DNA of 64,000 nucleotides from Dryocola sp051307055 (lineage in GTDB: Bacteria; Pseudomonadota; Gammaproteobacteria; Enterobacterales; Enterobacteriaceae). The position numbers and the translations under genes are program-made. The notes below the pieces were generated by a model. The model was not told the DNA's origin, did not search any database, and was given only the letters and a program-made list of their open reading frames with translations. Below are positions 42,865-51,982 of this stretch, one piece after another (the stretch's first letter is position 1; each line of letters opens with the position of its first letter). The stretch covers positions 1,736,001 to 1,800,000 of the forward strand of contig NZ_CP149994.1 of the NCBI RefSeq assembly GCF_051307055.1, in the 5' to 3' direction.

Positions 42865-44399
42865 ACAGCATTGCTCAGGCGGAACTGCGAGACGACTTCG
42901 CGTAGCCCGCGAGTCTGGTCAAGTAGCGCCTCCGCCGCAGCCGTCGCCTGGTTTACCATCGCCGCGTTCTGCTGCGTGGTGACGTCCATCTGGCTGATGG
43001 CGGTGCTCACCTGCGCAATACCGCTGCTTTGCTCTTCGCTGGCGTGTGTAATTTCCGCCATCAGGGCCGCCACGCGTTTGACATCCGTTACGGCGGTATT
43101 GATGGTATTGCCCGCCTCGTTCACCAGCTCGCTGCCGTGGTTGACCTGTGCAACGGAGTTTTCAATCAGCACTTTTATCTCTTTTGCCGCGCCCGCGCTG
43201 CGCTGCGCAAGGCTGCGAACTTCCCCGGCCACCACCGCGAATCCACGTCCCTGGTCACCGGCGCGGGCGGCTTCCACCGCGGCGTTAAGCGCCAGAATAT
43301 TGGTCTGGAAAGCGATACCGTCGATGACGCTGATAATGTCGGTGATTTTGCTGGCGGATGCGGAGATCTCGTCCATGGTCTGCACCACGCGGGCTACGAC
43401 GGCGCCGCCCTGTTCGGCGCTACGTGAGGCCGCAGCCGCAATCTGGCTTGCGGTTTGCGCATTCCCGGCGTTCTGTTTTACCGTGGCGGTCATCTCTTCC
43501 ATTGAAGAGGCGGTCTGTTCCAGCGCGCTGGCCTGCTCCTCGGTGCGGGAAGCCAGGTCCACGTTGCCGCTGACGATTTCACCGGAGCTGTTGCTAATAT
43601 GATCGCTGCTCTGGTGAACGATATTAATAATCATCGTTAATTCTTCACACATGGTTTTCATGGCGGCCATCACGCTTTGCGTATCGCCTTCCCGCACGGG
43701 CACATGGCGGGTCAGATCGCCACTGGCGACGGCGCTGGCGATCTCAGCCACCTGCGCCGGTTCCGCGCCCAGCGATTTGAAAATATTGCGATGCACCCAG
43801 TAGCCGATAAGCAGCAGTAATAACACCGCCGCGCCAGCGCCAATCATCTGCCATTTTACCGCGTTGCTGGCGCTGTTTTGCGCGTCGTTGACGGCGCTGT
43901 TGGCGTAGTCTGAGGATGCCTGCACAAAGGCATTAATTCCTTTTTCATGGGCGAAGAAGTGCTTATCCGCCGCTTTAAGCCTCTCGAAGAGCGGCGTCGG
44001 CGCACCGCTGCGAATCAGCTCAATCAGGTCGTTTGCTTCTTTGATCATCGCCAGCCCGGCGGTGTACTGCGCGCCCAGCAGTTTCTTCTGCAGCTCCGGC
44101 GGCAAAACGCTTTTCCAGTAGTCGATTCTTTGATGCCAGAGTTTATCAAGACGCTTTACTTCGCTATCGGCCTGATCGACGGTCAGGGTGCCTTCCACCA
44201 CGCGAGAAAGCACCAGCCGCATCTCGATAAGATAGACCGGGGCGGGATGGATGTCCGACACCAGATCCTTGGCCAGCATGCCGCGCGCGGTATTGTGCGC
44301 GCTCTGCTGGCTGCCATAGAGCGCAATGGCGGTAACCAGCGCCGACATCAGCACGGAACAGCAGATCAATAACAACAAATTGTGGGTCAGTGATTTCAT
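42861..44399 (-). CDS. Methyl-accepting chemotaxis protein
   Basis: This 512-residue chemoreceptor has a first membrane helix at 7-28, a four-helix periplasmic sensor of about 155 residues (TarH-like), a second helix near 185-205 (IGAGAAVLLLLLIGYWV), a HAMP domain, and the signalling hairpin with the conserved tip IDGIAFQTNILALNAAVEAA. Methylation-region Gln/Glu pairs flank it (TEEQASALEQTASSMEEMTA). No C-terminal CheR-binding pentapeptide (NWETF) is present, so it is a minor receptor. AAGGAGAG precedes the start at 44399. The ligand is unknown. Confidence 0.92.
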   Translation of the reverse strand: MKSLTHNLLLLICCSVLMSALVTAIALYGSQQSAHNTARGMLAKDLVSDIHPAPVYLIEMRLVLSRVVEGTLTVDQADSEVKRLDKLWHQRIDYWKSVLPPELQKKLLGAQYTAGLAMIKEANDLIELIRSGAPTPLFERLKAADKHFFAHEKGINAFVQASSDYANSAVNDAQNSASNAVKWQMIGAGAAVLLLLLIGYWVHRNIFKSLGAEPAQVAEIASAVASGDLTRHVPVREGDTQSVMAAMKTMCEELTMIINIVHQSSDHISNSSGEIVSGNVDLASRTEEQASALEQTASSMEEMTATVKQNAGNAQTASQIAAAASRSAEQGGAVVARVVQTMDEISASASKITDIISVIDGIAFQTNILALNAAVEAARAGDQGRGFAVVAGEVRSLAQRSAGAAKEIKVLIENSVAQVNHGSELVNEAGNTINTAVTDVKRVAALMAEITHASEEQSSGIAQVSTAISQMDVTTQQNAAMVNQATAAAEALLDQTRGLREVVSQFRLSNAV

Positions 44400-45266
44400 T
44401 TTATCTCTCCTTTTAACTGGCAAAGTTATCGGCCTGAGAGAATGGAAACTTTTTACCGGGATGTTAAAAACAAAGAGCGCATCACACTTTATTGGCTAAA
44501 TTCTTCTTTTTTTATATTTAAAAACAGTTTGTTAGAGAAACTATTTCAGAATCTATAAGCAAAAATTTTAATATTGGGCTGGTTAAGATGTTTTGCGTAT
44601 ATGTCACGATCGATTATTCATCAGACAACAAGCTGCGTTTACGGGCGCGTAAAATCTTCTCCAGCTAACAGGCGGGGGAAACAAGGGAAATATATGGCAC
44701 AGGCAATGACATCCCATAAATCTGAGTTTGCTGCTTTAATTCTTCTGTCGTTTTGCAGGCTTTAAGCAACGTCGGCGCAGGCCAGCCGGCTGGTGGCTAT
44801 TCACAAAGCGGGCGTAGAAAGTAAGCCTATTTTCAATACCAGGACGCCGCCTGGAGTCCCGGACCTTAAAAAATAATGTTTTATCTACTATCCATTTGAT
44901 TTAACTAGATTATCGTGGCGACAAGCTGGAAATGTTTGCTACTAATTGGGCTAACCGTGTTGCGCTTCTGCAGTCAGGTAAATCCGTCCTCATTGCGGAG
45001 GAGATAAACATGACGCCGGTGCATGCGCAGGTGACGGATTCCTTCACGTCCTTTTTGTGGGCGGGCCGCGGGTTTCCGCGCTTGCGCTGGCCCAGGTTCA
45101 TGGCTGGGAACATGACGAGGCCGGAGCGGCAGGCAACTGCTTTGCCGCCGCATTTTGTATTCATTTTCGCGCTTCGACGCGTTCCAGCCCGCAAGGTGTT
45201 TTCCTCTGCTAGACTTTGATGTTGATAGTGTTGTTACTACCCGACCTAAAATTATCAGGAGGAGAT
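44400..45266. other. 867-base region without a recognised gene
   Basis: Several short frames open here. ATG 44694 gives a short hydrophobic start (SEFAALILLSF) that stops after 23 codons, and ATG 45010 follows GGAGGAG and gives 69 codons rich in Arg and Pro. In another frame 45055-45190 reads SALALAQVHGWEHDEAGAAG, which looks protein-like. None joins into an intact gene. It is likely the remains of one or two genes, or regulatory sequence for kbp. Confidence 0.5.
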
Positions 45267-45713
45267 ATGGGTTTAATCAGTTTCGTAAAAGAAGCAGGCG
45301 AGAAAATACTGCATGCGGTTACCGGAACGGCGCACGCCGCCGATCAGAACGAACTCCTTAAAGAGCACCTGAAAAAAACCGGCGTGCCGGATGCGGATAA
45401 AGTCGATGTAAAAGTTGCAGACGGCAAGGCTGTCGTAACCGGCGAAGGGCTAAGCCAGGAAGCGAAAGAGAAAATCCTGATAGCCGTCGGTAACGTGGCG
45501 GGCATCGCCGGCGTGGAAGATAAGGTGACGGTGAAAGAAGCGGCTGAAGAGAGCCAGTATTACACCGTGAAATCAGGCGATACCCTGAGCGCGATTTCAA
45601 AGCAGGTTTACGGCGACGCAAACCAGTACAACAAGATTTTCGAGGCCAACAAGCCGATGCTTAAAAGCCCGGAAAAAATCTATCCAGGGCAGGTGCTGAG
45701 AGTGCCGAAATAA
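45267..45713 (+). CDS. kbp: Potassium-binding protein Kbp (YgaU)
   Basis: This 148-residue protein has an N-terminal BON domain (KVDVKVADGKAVVTGEGLSQ, then IAVGNVAGIAGVEDKVTV) and a C-terminal LysM domain (YYTVKSGDTLSAISKQVYGD, then IYPGQVLRVPK). It matches E. coli Kbp, a cytoplasmic potassium sensor. AGGAGGAG lies before 45267. No signal peptide is present, as in E. coli. A terminator follows directly. Confidence 0.93.
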   Translation: MGLISFVKEAGEKILHAVTGTAHAADQNELLKEHLKKTGVPDADKVDVKVADGKAVVTGEGLSQEAKEKILIAVGNVAGIAGVEDKVTVKEAAEESQYYTVKSGDTLSAISKQVYGDANQYNKIFEANKPMLKSPEKIYPGQVLRVPK

Positions 45714-45716
45714 TGC

Positions 45717-45744
45717 AAAACGCCCACCGAACGGTGGGCGTTTT
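45717..45744. terminator. Terminator after kbp
   Basis: AAAACGCCCACC-GAAC-GGTGGGCGTTTT, a perfect stem usable in both directions. Confidence 0.9.
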
Positions 45745-45768
45745 AATATAAAACTTATGTAGCTTGAA

Positions 45769-46059
45769 TTACTTAGTGCAATACACTCGCGCTTCACGCG
45801 GCGTATAAATGCCGAAGGTAACAACGCCAAGCAGGCCATTAACAAACGTCTGCTGGACTTCGGTGCTAAGGACCTTATCAGCGCCGCCGCAAACCTGGGC
45901 CGCGTCAATTTGTTTCTTCTGGCCAATACCGCTTACGAAGAAGTGATGGGTAGTAACCTGTTGCGGTGCAGCGGTTACGCCTTTGTTTACAGAGAAGGTT
46001 TGCTGTGCACATCCAGAAATGGCCGTGGCGGCCAGAATAACCATAAGCAGCTTTTTCAT
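45769..46059 (-). CDS. bor: Bor/Iss-family lipoprotein
   Basis: This 96-residue protein has a lipobox (ISGCAQQ, Cys17) after a hydrophobic signal. Its sequence VTTHHFFVSGIGQKKQIDAA and GVVTFGIYTPREARVYC matches phage lambda Bor and Iss, outer-membrane lipoproteins linked to serum resistance. No other phage gene is near, so it is a chromosomal member or a single leftover. Confidence 0.9.
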   Translation of the reverse strand: MKKLLMVILAATAISGCAQQTFSVNKGVTAAPQQVTTHHFFVSGIGQKKQIDAAQVCGGADKVLSTEVQQTFVNGLLGVVTFGIYTPREARVYCTK

Positions 46060-46215
46060 ATCATGCCTTTTTTGTGTAATAAGCCCATGCTGTATCGCTG
46101 AAAATAGTACACACCAAATGTTACAAACGGCAACTCCCTGGATCTGATAGCGCTGGCGGGTCTGCTGTTAGCGGCTACAAGGTGCTTAAGGTGACGGGAA
46201 CAAAAGGAGAAGGTT

Positions 46216-46422
46216 ATGTCGAAACTTGATTCAAACGAACATCGCAGCAAAGAGGGCGAGGCCAGCAAAGGCCTGCCGGAGGTGGCGCCTGACGCCGCTA
46301 ACGCCCATGAAGAAGACGATCGTCCGATCGGGGATGAACCTAAAAAACATGGAGAGATACCGCGTACTCGCGACGACAGCGAGGATGATAAGAAAGATCC
46401 GTACAAGGACCCGGGTAAATAA
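46216..46422 (+). CDS. Small hydrophilic protein, unknown
   Basis: This 68-residue protein is almost all charged and polar (SNEHRSKEGEASKGLP, then EEDDRPIGDEPKKHGEIPRT and DDSEDDKKDPYKDPGK), without any hydrophobic core, so it should be disordered. AAAAGGAGAAGG lies before the ATG and a terminator follows the stop, which supports a real gene. Acidic stress-type proteins look like this, but no family is recognised. Confidence 0.65.
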   Translation: MSKLDSNEHRSKEGEASKGLPEVAPDAANAHEEDDRPIGDEPKKHGEIPRTRDDSEDDKKDPYKDPGK

Positions 46423-46428
46423 GCTGCG

Positions 46429-46468
46429 AAAATCAGCCAGTATTTTTAATTAACTGGCTGATTTTTTT
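46429..46468. terminator. Two-way terminator
   Basis: AAAATCAGCCAG and CTGGCTGATTTTTTT pair around a 13-base loop between the small hydrophilic gene and yeaH, with T-runs on both strands. Confidence 0.88.
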
Positions 46469-46470
46469 GT

Positions 46471-47754
46471 TTAATTGTAGGAATCGCTGTTCTGCCTGTG
46501 GAAAAGCTCCCGGAACACAGGATAGATATCGTCCTGATCGCGGATGTGCTGCATTGCAAAATTATCGAAGGTTGCCTGCAGGTCTTCATATTCGCGCCAC
46601 AGCGTCTGGTGCGCGCGCCGGGTGATTTCGATGTAGCTGTAATAGCGCACCACCGGCAGCAGTTTTTTCGCCAGCAGCTCGTGACACAGCGGCGAATCAT
46701 CCGCCCAGTTATCGCCATCTGACGCCTGCGCGGCATAGATGTTCCACTGCGTCGGGTCATATCTTTCTTTCACGACTTCATCCATCAGCTTTAAGGCGCT
46801 TGAGACTATGGTGCCGCCGGTCTCCTGCGAATAGAAGAACTCGTGCTCATCCACCTCTTTCGCCTGGGTGTGGTGGCGGATATAAACCACTTCCACGTTT
46901 TTATAGGTTCTGCTCAGGAACAAATAGAGCAGGATATAAAAACGCTTTGCCATGTCCTTGGTGGCCTGGTCCATTGAACCGGAGACGTCCATCAGACAGA
47001 ACATAACGGCCTGGCTTGAAGGCTCGGCGCGTTTTTCGTAGTTTTTGTAGCGCAGATCGAACGTATCGATAAACGGCACGCGGGCGATTTTCTCGCGCAG
47101 CTCCGCTATCTCTTTGCGCAGTCGCTCTTCTTCCAGCAGCTGCGCAGGTTCGCTTTTGCTGACGGTTTCAAGGCTGTCTTCCAGCTCGTGCAGCTGACGG
47201 CGTTTTCCGGCGGTCATCGCCGTGCGCCGCGCCAGCGAGTTTTGCAGTGAGCGAACCACGGAGATATTTGCAGGCACGCCGTTAGAGGTATATCCCGCAC
47301 GATGCGTTTTAAACTCGTTGAGCTGCCGCTGCTGGTTTTTCTGCAGATTGGGCAGCGCAAGGTCTTCAAACAACAGGTCGAGATATTCATCTTTTGAGAT
47401 CTGAAAGACGAATTCGTCCTGACCTTCACCGTCCGGGCTTGCCTGACCCTGCCCGCCGCCTGAACCGCCGCCGCCGCCCTGCGGGCGCTCGATGCGGTCG
47501 TTCTGTACAAAATGATCGTTACCGGGATGCACGCGATGGCGCAGGCCGCCGCGGCCCTGGTGGAACATCGGCTCGCTGATATCTTCACTGGGAATGGAGA
47601 CGGACTCGCCGCTGTCCACGTCGGTTACCGAACGCTTGTTGATGGCCTCGGAAATCGACTGTTTGATTTGTGCCTTATAGCGGCGCAGGAAGCGCTGGCG
47701 GTTGACCGCGCTCTTGTTTTTGCCGTTCAGTCGCCTGTCAATAAAATAGGCCAT
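46471..47754 (-). CDS. yeaH: YeaH, DUF444-family partner of the YeaG kinase
   Basis: This 427-residue protein is the same length as E. coli YeaH and nearly identical over long stretches (FIDRRLNGKNKSAVNRQRFL; HQGRGGLRHRVHPGNDHFVQ). It has a glycine-rich linker near 100 and a von Willebrand A-like part with DVSGSMDQATKD. It works with YeaG in stationary-phase and nutrient-stress adaptation. The start at 47754 follows GGGGGA; a longer frame to 47829 reads into the intergenic region. It follows yeaG after 191 bases. Confidence 0.95.
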   Translation of the reverse strand: MAYFIDRRLNGKNKSAVNRQRFLRRYKAQIKQSISEAINKRSVTDVDSGESVSIPSEDISEPMFHQGRGGLRHRVHPGNDHFVQNDRIERPQGGGGGSGGGQGQASPDGEGQDEFVFQISKDEYLDLLFEDLALPNLQKNQQRQLNEFKTHRAGYTSNGVPANISVVRSLQNSLARRTAMTAGKRRQLHELEDSLETVSKSEPAQLLEEERLRKEIAELREKIARVPFIDTFDLRYKNYEKRAEPSSQAVMFCLMDVSGSMDQATKDMAKRFYILLYLFLSRTYKNVEVVYIRHHTQAKEVDEHEFFYSQETGGTIVSSALKLMDEVVKERYDPTQWNIYAAQASDGDNWADDSPLCHELLAKKLLPVVRYYSYIEITRRAHQTLWREYEDLQATFDNFAMQHIRDQDDIYPVFRELFHRQNSDSYN

Positions 47755-47945
47755 AGTTCCCCCAACTTCTTTGCCGACTGCGCAGGGGCGACACGGTTGT
47801 GGCGCCCATTTGTGGCTTAATCCCGTCATGCTTCAGGATGTGGCAACGCCGGCTGCACTTACTCCCCCGGCCGCCTACTATTGTAAGCGCCCGGGGAAAG
47901 CCCCTTGCTGCCTGACCACAACCCGATTTCTTCAGGGCATAGACG

Positions 47946-49880
47946 TTATGAAGATTTACGCACCCGCAGATACCATTCGCACAGCAGGCGGACCTGTTTG
48001 CGGGTGTAGCCTTTCTCCATCATACGATCGACAAAGTCATCGTGTTTCTTCTGCTCGTCGGTCGAGGTTTTGGCGTTGAATGAGATAACGGGCAGCAGCT
48101 CTTCGGTATTGGAGAACATTTTCTTCTCAATAACCGTGCGCAGCTTCTCGTAGCTGGTCCAGTTAGGATTACGACCGTTGTTGTTAGCCCGCGCCCGCAG
48201 CACGAAGTTGACGATTTCATTACGGAAATCTTTCGGGTTGCTGATGCCGGCCGGTTTTTCAATTTTTTCCAGCTCCGCATTCAGGGATTCGCGGTCAAAG
48301 AGCTGGCCGGTGTCCGGGTCGCGGTACTCCTGATCCTGAATCCAGAAGTCAGCGTAGGTGACATAACGGTCGAAGATGTTCTGCCCGTATTCTGAATAGG
48401 ATTCAAGATATGCCGTCTGGATCTCTTTGCCGATGAATTCAGCATATTTCGGGATCAGATAGCCTTTCAGGTGCTCCAGATATTTCTCCGCCAGATCCTG
48501 CGGGAACTGCTCGCGTTCGATCTGTTGTTCCAGCACGTAGAAAAGGTGTACCGGGTTGGCCGCGACCTCGACATGATCGAAGTTAAACACGCGCGACAGG
48601 ATTTTGAACGCGAAACGCGTCGACAGCCCGTTCATGCCTTCATCCACGCCAGCGTAGTCGCGATATTCCTGGTAGGACTTCGCTTTCGGGTCGGTATCTT
48701 TCAGGCTTTCACCGTCATATACCCGCATTTTGGAGTAGATGCTGGAGTTTTCCGGCTCTTTCAGACGTGAAAGAATAGAGAAGCGCGACAGCGTTTCGAG
48801 CGTGCCCGGGGCGCAAGGCGCGTGGGAAAGCTCGCTGTGATTAAGCAGCTTCTCGTAAATTTTCATCTCTTCGGAGATGCGCAGGCAGTAAGGCACCTTG
48901 ACGATGTAAACACGGTCGAGGAACGCCTCATTGTTTTTGTTATTGCGGAAGGTCACCCATTCCGATTCGTTGGAGTGCGCCAGAATAATGCCGTTAAACG
49001 GCAGGGCGGAGATGCCTTCAGTGCCGTTATAGTTCCCTTCCTGGGTTGCGGTCAGCAACGGGTGAAGAACCTTAATCGGCGCTTTAAACATCTCAACGAA
49101 TTCCATGATGCCCTGGTTGGCACGGCACAGCGCGCCGGAGTAGCCATAGGCGTCAGGATCGTTTTGCGCATGGTTTTCCAGCTTGCGGATATCCACTTTA
49201 CCGACCAGCGCCGAGATATCCTGGTTGTTCTCATCCCCCGGTTCGGTTTTGGCGATGGCTATCTGCGCCAGAATAGACGGCCAGACTTTTACCACGCGGA
49301 ATTTGGTGATATCGCCGCCAAATTCATGCAGGCGTTTCGCCGCCCACGGCGACATAATTGTGCCCAGGTAGCGGTTAGGTACGCCGTACTCTTTTTCAAG
49401 GATCGAGGCATCTTCCTGGGGGTTGAACAGGCACAGCGGGTGATCGTTTACCGGGCTGCGTTCGCCGTTGGCGCTCAGGGTATAGATCGGCACTCGCTGC
49501 ATCAGCGCCTTCAGGCGTTCGGCGAGTGAGGATTTACCGCCGCCGACCGGCCCCAGTAAATACAGAATTTGCTTCTTCTCTTCAAGCCCCTGAGCCGCAT
49601 GTTTCAGATAGGAAACGATTTGCTCAATGGCTTCTTCCATACCATAGAACTCTTCAAACGCCGGATAACGGGAGATGACCCGGTTCGAAAAGAGACGGGA
49701 CAGCCGCGGCTCTGTGGCAGTATCCACCATTACTGGCTCACCAATGGCCATCAATAGCCTTTCTGCCGCGTTGGCATAGGCGCTGCGATCCTGCTTACAG
49801 ATAGCGAGAAATTCCTGCAGTGTGAACTCTTCGTCCTTGGCAGCTTCATAACGCTGGCGATAGTGATCGAATATATTCAT
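47946..49880 (-). CDS. yeaG: PrkA-family serine protein kinase YeaG
   Basis: This 644-residue protein has an AAA-type P-loop GPVGGGKSSLAERLK near residue 105 and the PrkA C-terminal kinase-like region. It starts MNIFDHYRQRYEAAKDEEFT, as in E. coli. YeaG is induced under nitrogen starvation and stationary phase and shapes RpoS and persistence. AGGACGGC lies before 49880. It is the first gene of the yeaG-yeaH unit. Confidence 0.95.
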   Translation of the reverse strand: MNIFDHYRQRYEAAKDEEFTLQEFLAICKQDRSAYANAAERLLMAIGEPVMVDTATEPRLSRLFSNRVISRYPAFEEFYGMEEAIEQIVSYLKHAAQGLEEKKQILYLLGPVGGGKSSLAERLKALMQRVPIYTLSANGERSPVNDHPLCLFNPQEDASILEKEYGVPNRYLGTIMSPWAAKRLHEFGGDITKFRVVKVWPSILAQIAIAKTEPGDENNQDISALVGKVDIRKLENHAQNDPDAYGYSGALCRANQGIMEFVEMFKAPIKVLHPLLTATQEGNYNGTEGISALPFNGIILAHSNESEWVTFRNNKNNEAFLDRVYIVKVPYCLRISEEMKIYEKLLNHSELSHAPCAPGTLETLSRFSILSRLKEPENSSIYSKMRVYDGESLKDTDPKAKSYQEYRDYAGVDEGMNGLSTRFAFKILSRVFNFDHVEVAANPVHLFYVLEQQIEREQFPQDLAEKYLEHLKGYLIPKYAEFIGKEIQTAYLESYSEYGQNIFDRYVTYADFWIQDQEYRDPDTGQLFDRESLNAELEKIEKPAGISNPKDFRNEIVNFVLRARANNNGRNPNWTSYEKLRTVIEKKMFSNTEELLPVISFNAKTSTDEQKKHDDFVDRMMEKGYTRKQVRLLCEWYLRVRKSS

Positions 49881-50306
49881 GGCATGCCGTCCTTTCGTTT
49901 TTAGCACAGGTTAGAGAGCCGAAGGTAATAGTAATAGGGGCTCCCGGAAGACGTATTCTGAGTACAGCAACCCTTATGCCAACTTATCTGTTGTGGTGCT
50001 TTTCGGTACTGCCGTCAGAGTAATTCACCTTCTTAAAATAAAGCGTAGATGGCATTTGCAAAACTTGCATACGGCCCCGGACCACTTTCAAAGACATATC
50101 AATAACTCATCCGACTATTTCTCTATCTGGCGTAAAGCGCCGCCGTCGGATTCATACGGCCGTCATGAAAGTGAAAAGAGAATGAAATCCTTTTCTGCCA
50201 CGCTGGTTGATTGCTAAGGTTTTTCGATTTGTAAAAAATTTGGGAGAAAAGGGTGGCGCGGTTACACTTGTTCCGCTGATTATTTGATTAAAGGACTTAA
50301 TGGATT
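49881..50306. other. Divergent intergenic region yeaG / mipA
   Basis: About 425 bases carry the promoters of both genes. No coding gene is seen. TGCAA-AAC-TTGCA at 50067-50079 is a short inverted repeat. A sigma-54-like pair is not convincing on either strand because of wrong spacing. Confidence 0.5.
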
Positions 50307-51053
50307 GTGACCAAATTCAAACTTCTGGCATTGAGCGTCATTATTGCTTCTTCAATGGGCACCGCGAGCGCGGCCGGTCAGTGGTCTGTTGGTGCAGGCG
50401 TTGGCGTCGTTGAGAGCCCGTATAAGCAGTATGACCGCGATATCTATCCGATACCGATTGTCACCTATGAAGGGGATGACTTCTGGTTCCGTGGGCTGGG
50501 CGGCGGCTACTATCTGTGGAACGACCAGGCCGACAAACTGTCAATCATGGCCTATTACTCGCCTACCTACTTTAAACCGGGCGACAGCGACGATCGCCAG
50601 TTACGCCGTCTGGACAAGCGTAAAAGCACCATGATGGCGGGGCTGTCATATGTCCATAACACTCAATATGGTTTCCTGCGCACGGCGCTGTCGGGCGATA
50701 CGCTGGACAACAGCAACGGTATCGTCTGGGATCTGGCCTGGCTGTACCGCTATACCAACGGCGCGTTAACCCTGACGCCGGGCATTGGTATGGCGTGGCA
50801 CAGCGAACACTACAATGATTACTATTATGGGGTTTCCCATCATGAGGCGAGACGTAGCGGTCTGAACAGCTATGATGCTGACGATAGCTGGAACCCGTAT
50901 CTGGAGCTGACGGCGAGCTACAAGTTTGCGGACGACTGGAGCGTATACGGCACGGGGCGCTACACCCGCCTGGGCGATGAAATCAAAGACAGCCCGATGG
51001 TTGATAGATCATGGAGCAGCCTGATCTCTGCAGGCATAACCTATAGTTTCTGA
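50307..51053 (+). CDS. mipA: MltA-interacting protein MipA
   Basis: This 248-residue outer membrane protein has a signal peptide (SMGTASA cleavage), then WSVGAGVGVVESPYKQYDRD and FWFRGLGGGYYLWND, ending MVDRSWSSLISAGITYSF. It matches E. coli MipA throughout. MipA is a beta-barrel scaffold that links the lytic transglycosylase MltA with PBP1b. The start is GTG, as the sequence lead shows. Confidence 0.95.
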   Translation: MTKFKLLALSVIIASSMGTASAAGQWSVGAGVGVVESPYKQYDRDIYPIPIVTYEGDDFWFRGLGGGYYLWNDQADKLSIMAYYSPTYFKPGDSDDRQLRRLDKRKSTMMAGLSYVHNTQYGFLRTALSGDTLDNSNGIVWDLAWLYRYTNGALTLTPGIGMAWHSEHYNDYYYGVSHHEARRSGLNSYDADDSWNPYLELTASYKFADDWSVYGTGRYTRLGDEIKDSPMVDRSWSSLISAGITYSF

Positions 51054-51074
51054 TGGTGCAATTTGTCTATTCTT

Positions 51075-51096
51075 ACGGGGCGCTTGCGCCCCGTTT
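51075..51096 (+). terminator. Terminator after mipA
   Basis: ACGGGGCGC-TTGC-GCGCCCCGT-type stem followed by TTT. Confidence 0.75.
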
Positions 51097-51130
51097 GCAT
51101 TATGGTGAGGCAACCTGTTAAGGAGGCGTT

Positions 51131-51982
51131 ATGGCCATGCAGATTCATTTTTCAGTAAATCAGAGGTTACCGGCAATCGGGCAGGGGACCTGGGCGATGG
51201 GCGAGCAGGCGTTGCAGCGCCGGAACGAAGTTCATGCCCTGCAGGCAGGTATCGATCTGGGCCTGAAATTAATCGACACGGCTGAAATGTACGCCGAGGG
51301 CGGCGCGGAACGAATCGTTGGCGAAGCGATTAGCGGCCGACGCGCTGACGTTTTTCTCGTCTCTAAAGCCTATCCCTGGCATGCGGGCGGACAGCGCGCC
51401 ATAGCGGCCTGTGAAGCCAGCCTCAAACGCCTGCAGACCGATTATCTCGATCTCTATCTGCTGCACTGGCGCGGCGATATTCCGCTCGAAGAGACCATCA
51501 GCGCCATGCAGCTCCTGAAGCAGCAAGGGAAAATCCGCCGCTGGGGCGTGTCAAATCTCGATTATGACGATATGCGGGAATTGACGGCGCTTGCGGGCGG
51601 CGCTGAGTGCGCAACCAATCAGGTGCTTTATCATTTAGCTTCGCGCGGCATTGAGTACGATTTGCTGCCCTGGTGTCAGCAACAAAACATGCCGGTGATG
51701 GCCTACTGTCCGCTGGCTCAGGCGGGGCGATTGCGAGAGGGATTGATGCATCATCCGGCGCTGCATCAGCTGGCCGCAGAGAAGGGCGTAACCGTCGCGC
51801 AGTTATTACTGGCGTGGGTGATAAGCCATAACGGCGTGATGGCGATTCCAAAAGCTGGCAGCGTAGCGCATGTGAAAGAGAACGCTGCCGCGCTCGATAT
51901 ATCCTTAAGTAACGAAGAGATTGCCGTGATGGAAAAGGCGTTTCCGGCACCGGGCCACAAAACGCCTTTAGCTATGGTCTAG
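51131..51982 (+). CDS. yeaE: Aldo-keto reductase YeaE
   Basis: This 283-residue NADPH-dependent TIM-barrel reductase has the catalytic tetrad visible as Asp and Tyr (LIDTAEMYAEGGAE), Lys (FLVSKAYPW) and His (YLLHWRG), with the NADP-binding IPKAGSVAHVKENAAA at the end. E. coli YeaE reduces methylglyoxal. AAGGAGG lies before the start. Its end overlaps that of yeaD by four bases. Confidence 0.94.
   Translation: MAMQIHFSVNQRLPAIGQGTWAMGEQALQRRNEVHALQAGIDLGLKLIDTAEMYAEGGAERIVGEAISGRRADVFLVSKAYPWHAGGQRAIAACEASLKRLQTDYLDLYLLHWRGDIPLEETISAMQLLKQQGKIRRWGVSNLDYDDMRELTALAGGAECATNQVLYHLASRGIEYDLLPWCQQQNMPVMAYCPLAQAGRLREGLMHHPALHQLAAEKGVTVAQLLLAWVISHNGVMAIPKAGSVAHVKENAAALDISLSNEEIAVMEKAFPAPGHKTPLAMV

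Noticed and set aside
42871..43602. 243-codon plus-strand frame rich in Ser, Ala and Thr
   Set aside because: Antisense to the signalling helices of the chemoreceptor, whose heptad codons give open reverse frames.
48822..49529. 235-codon plus-strand frame
   Set aside because: It is antisense to yeaG, which is strongly conserved; no family features.
50040..50090. Sigma-54-like sequence in the yeaG/mipA intergenic region
   Set aside because: TGGCATTTGCA and TTGCAAAACTTGCA resemble parts of a -24/-12 promoter but the spacing is wrong on both strands.
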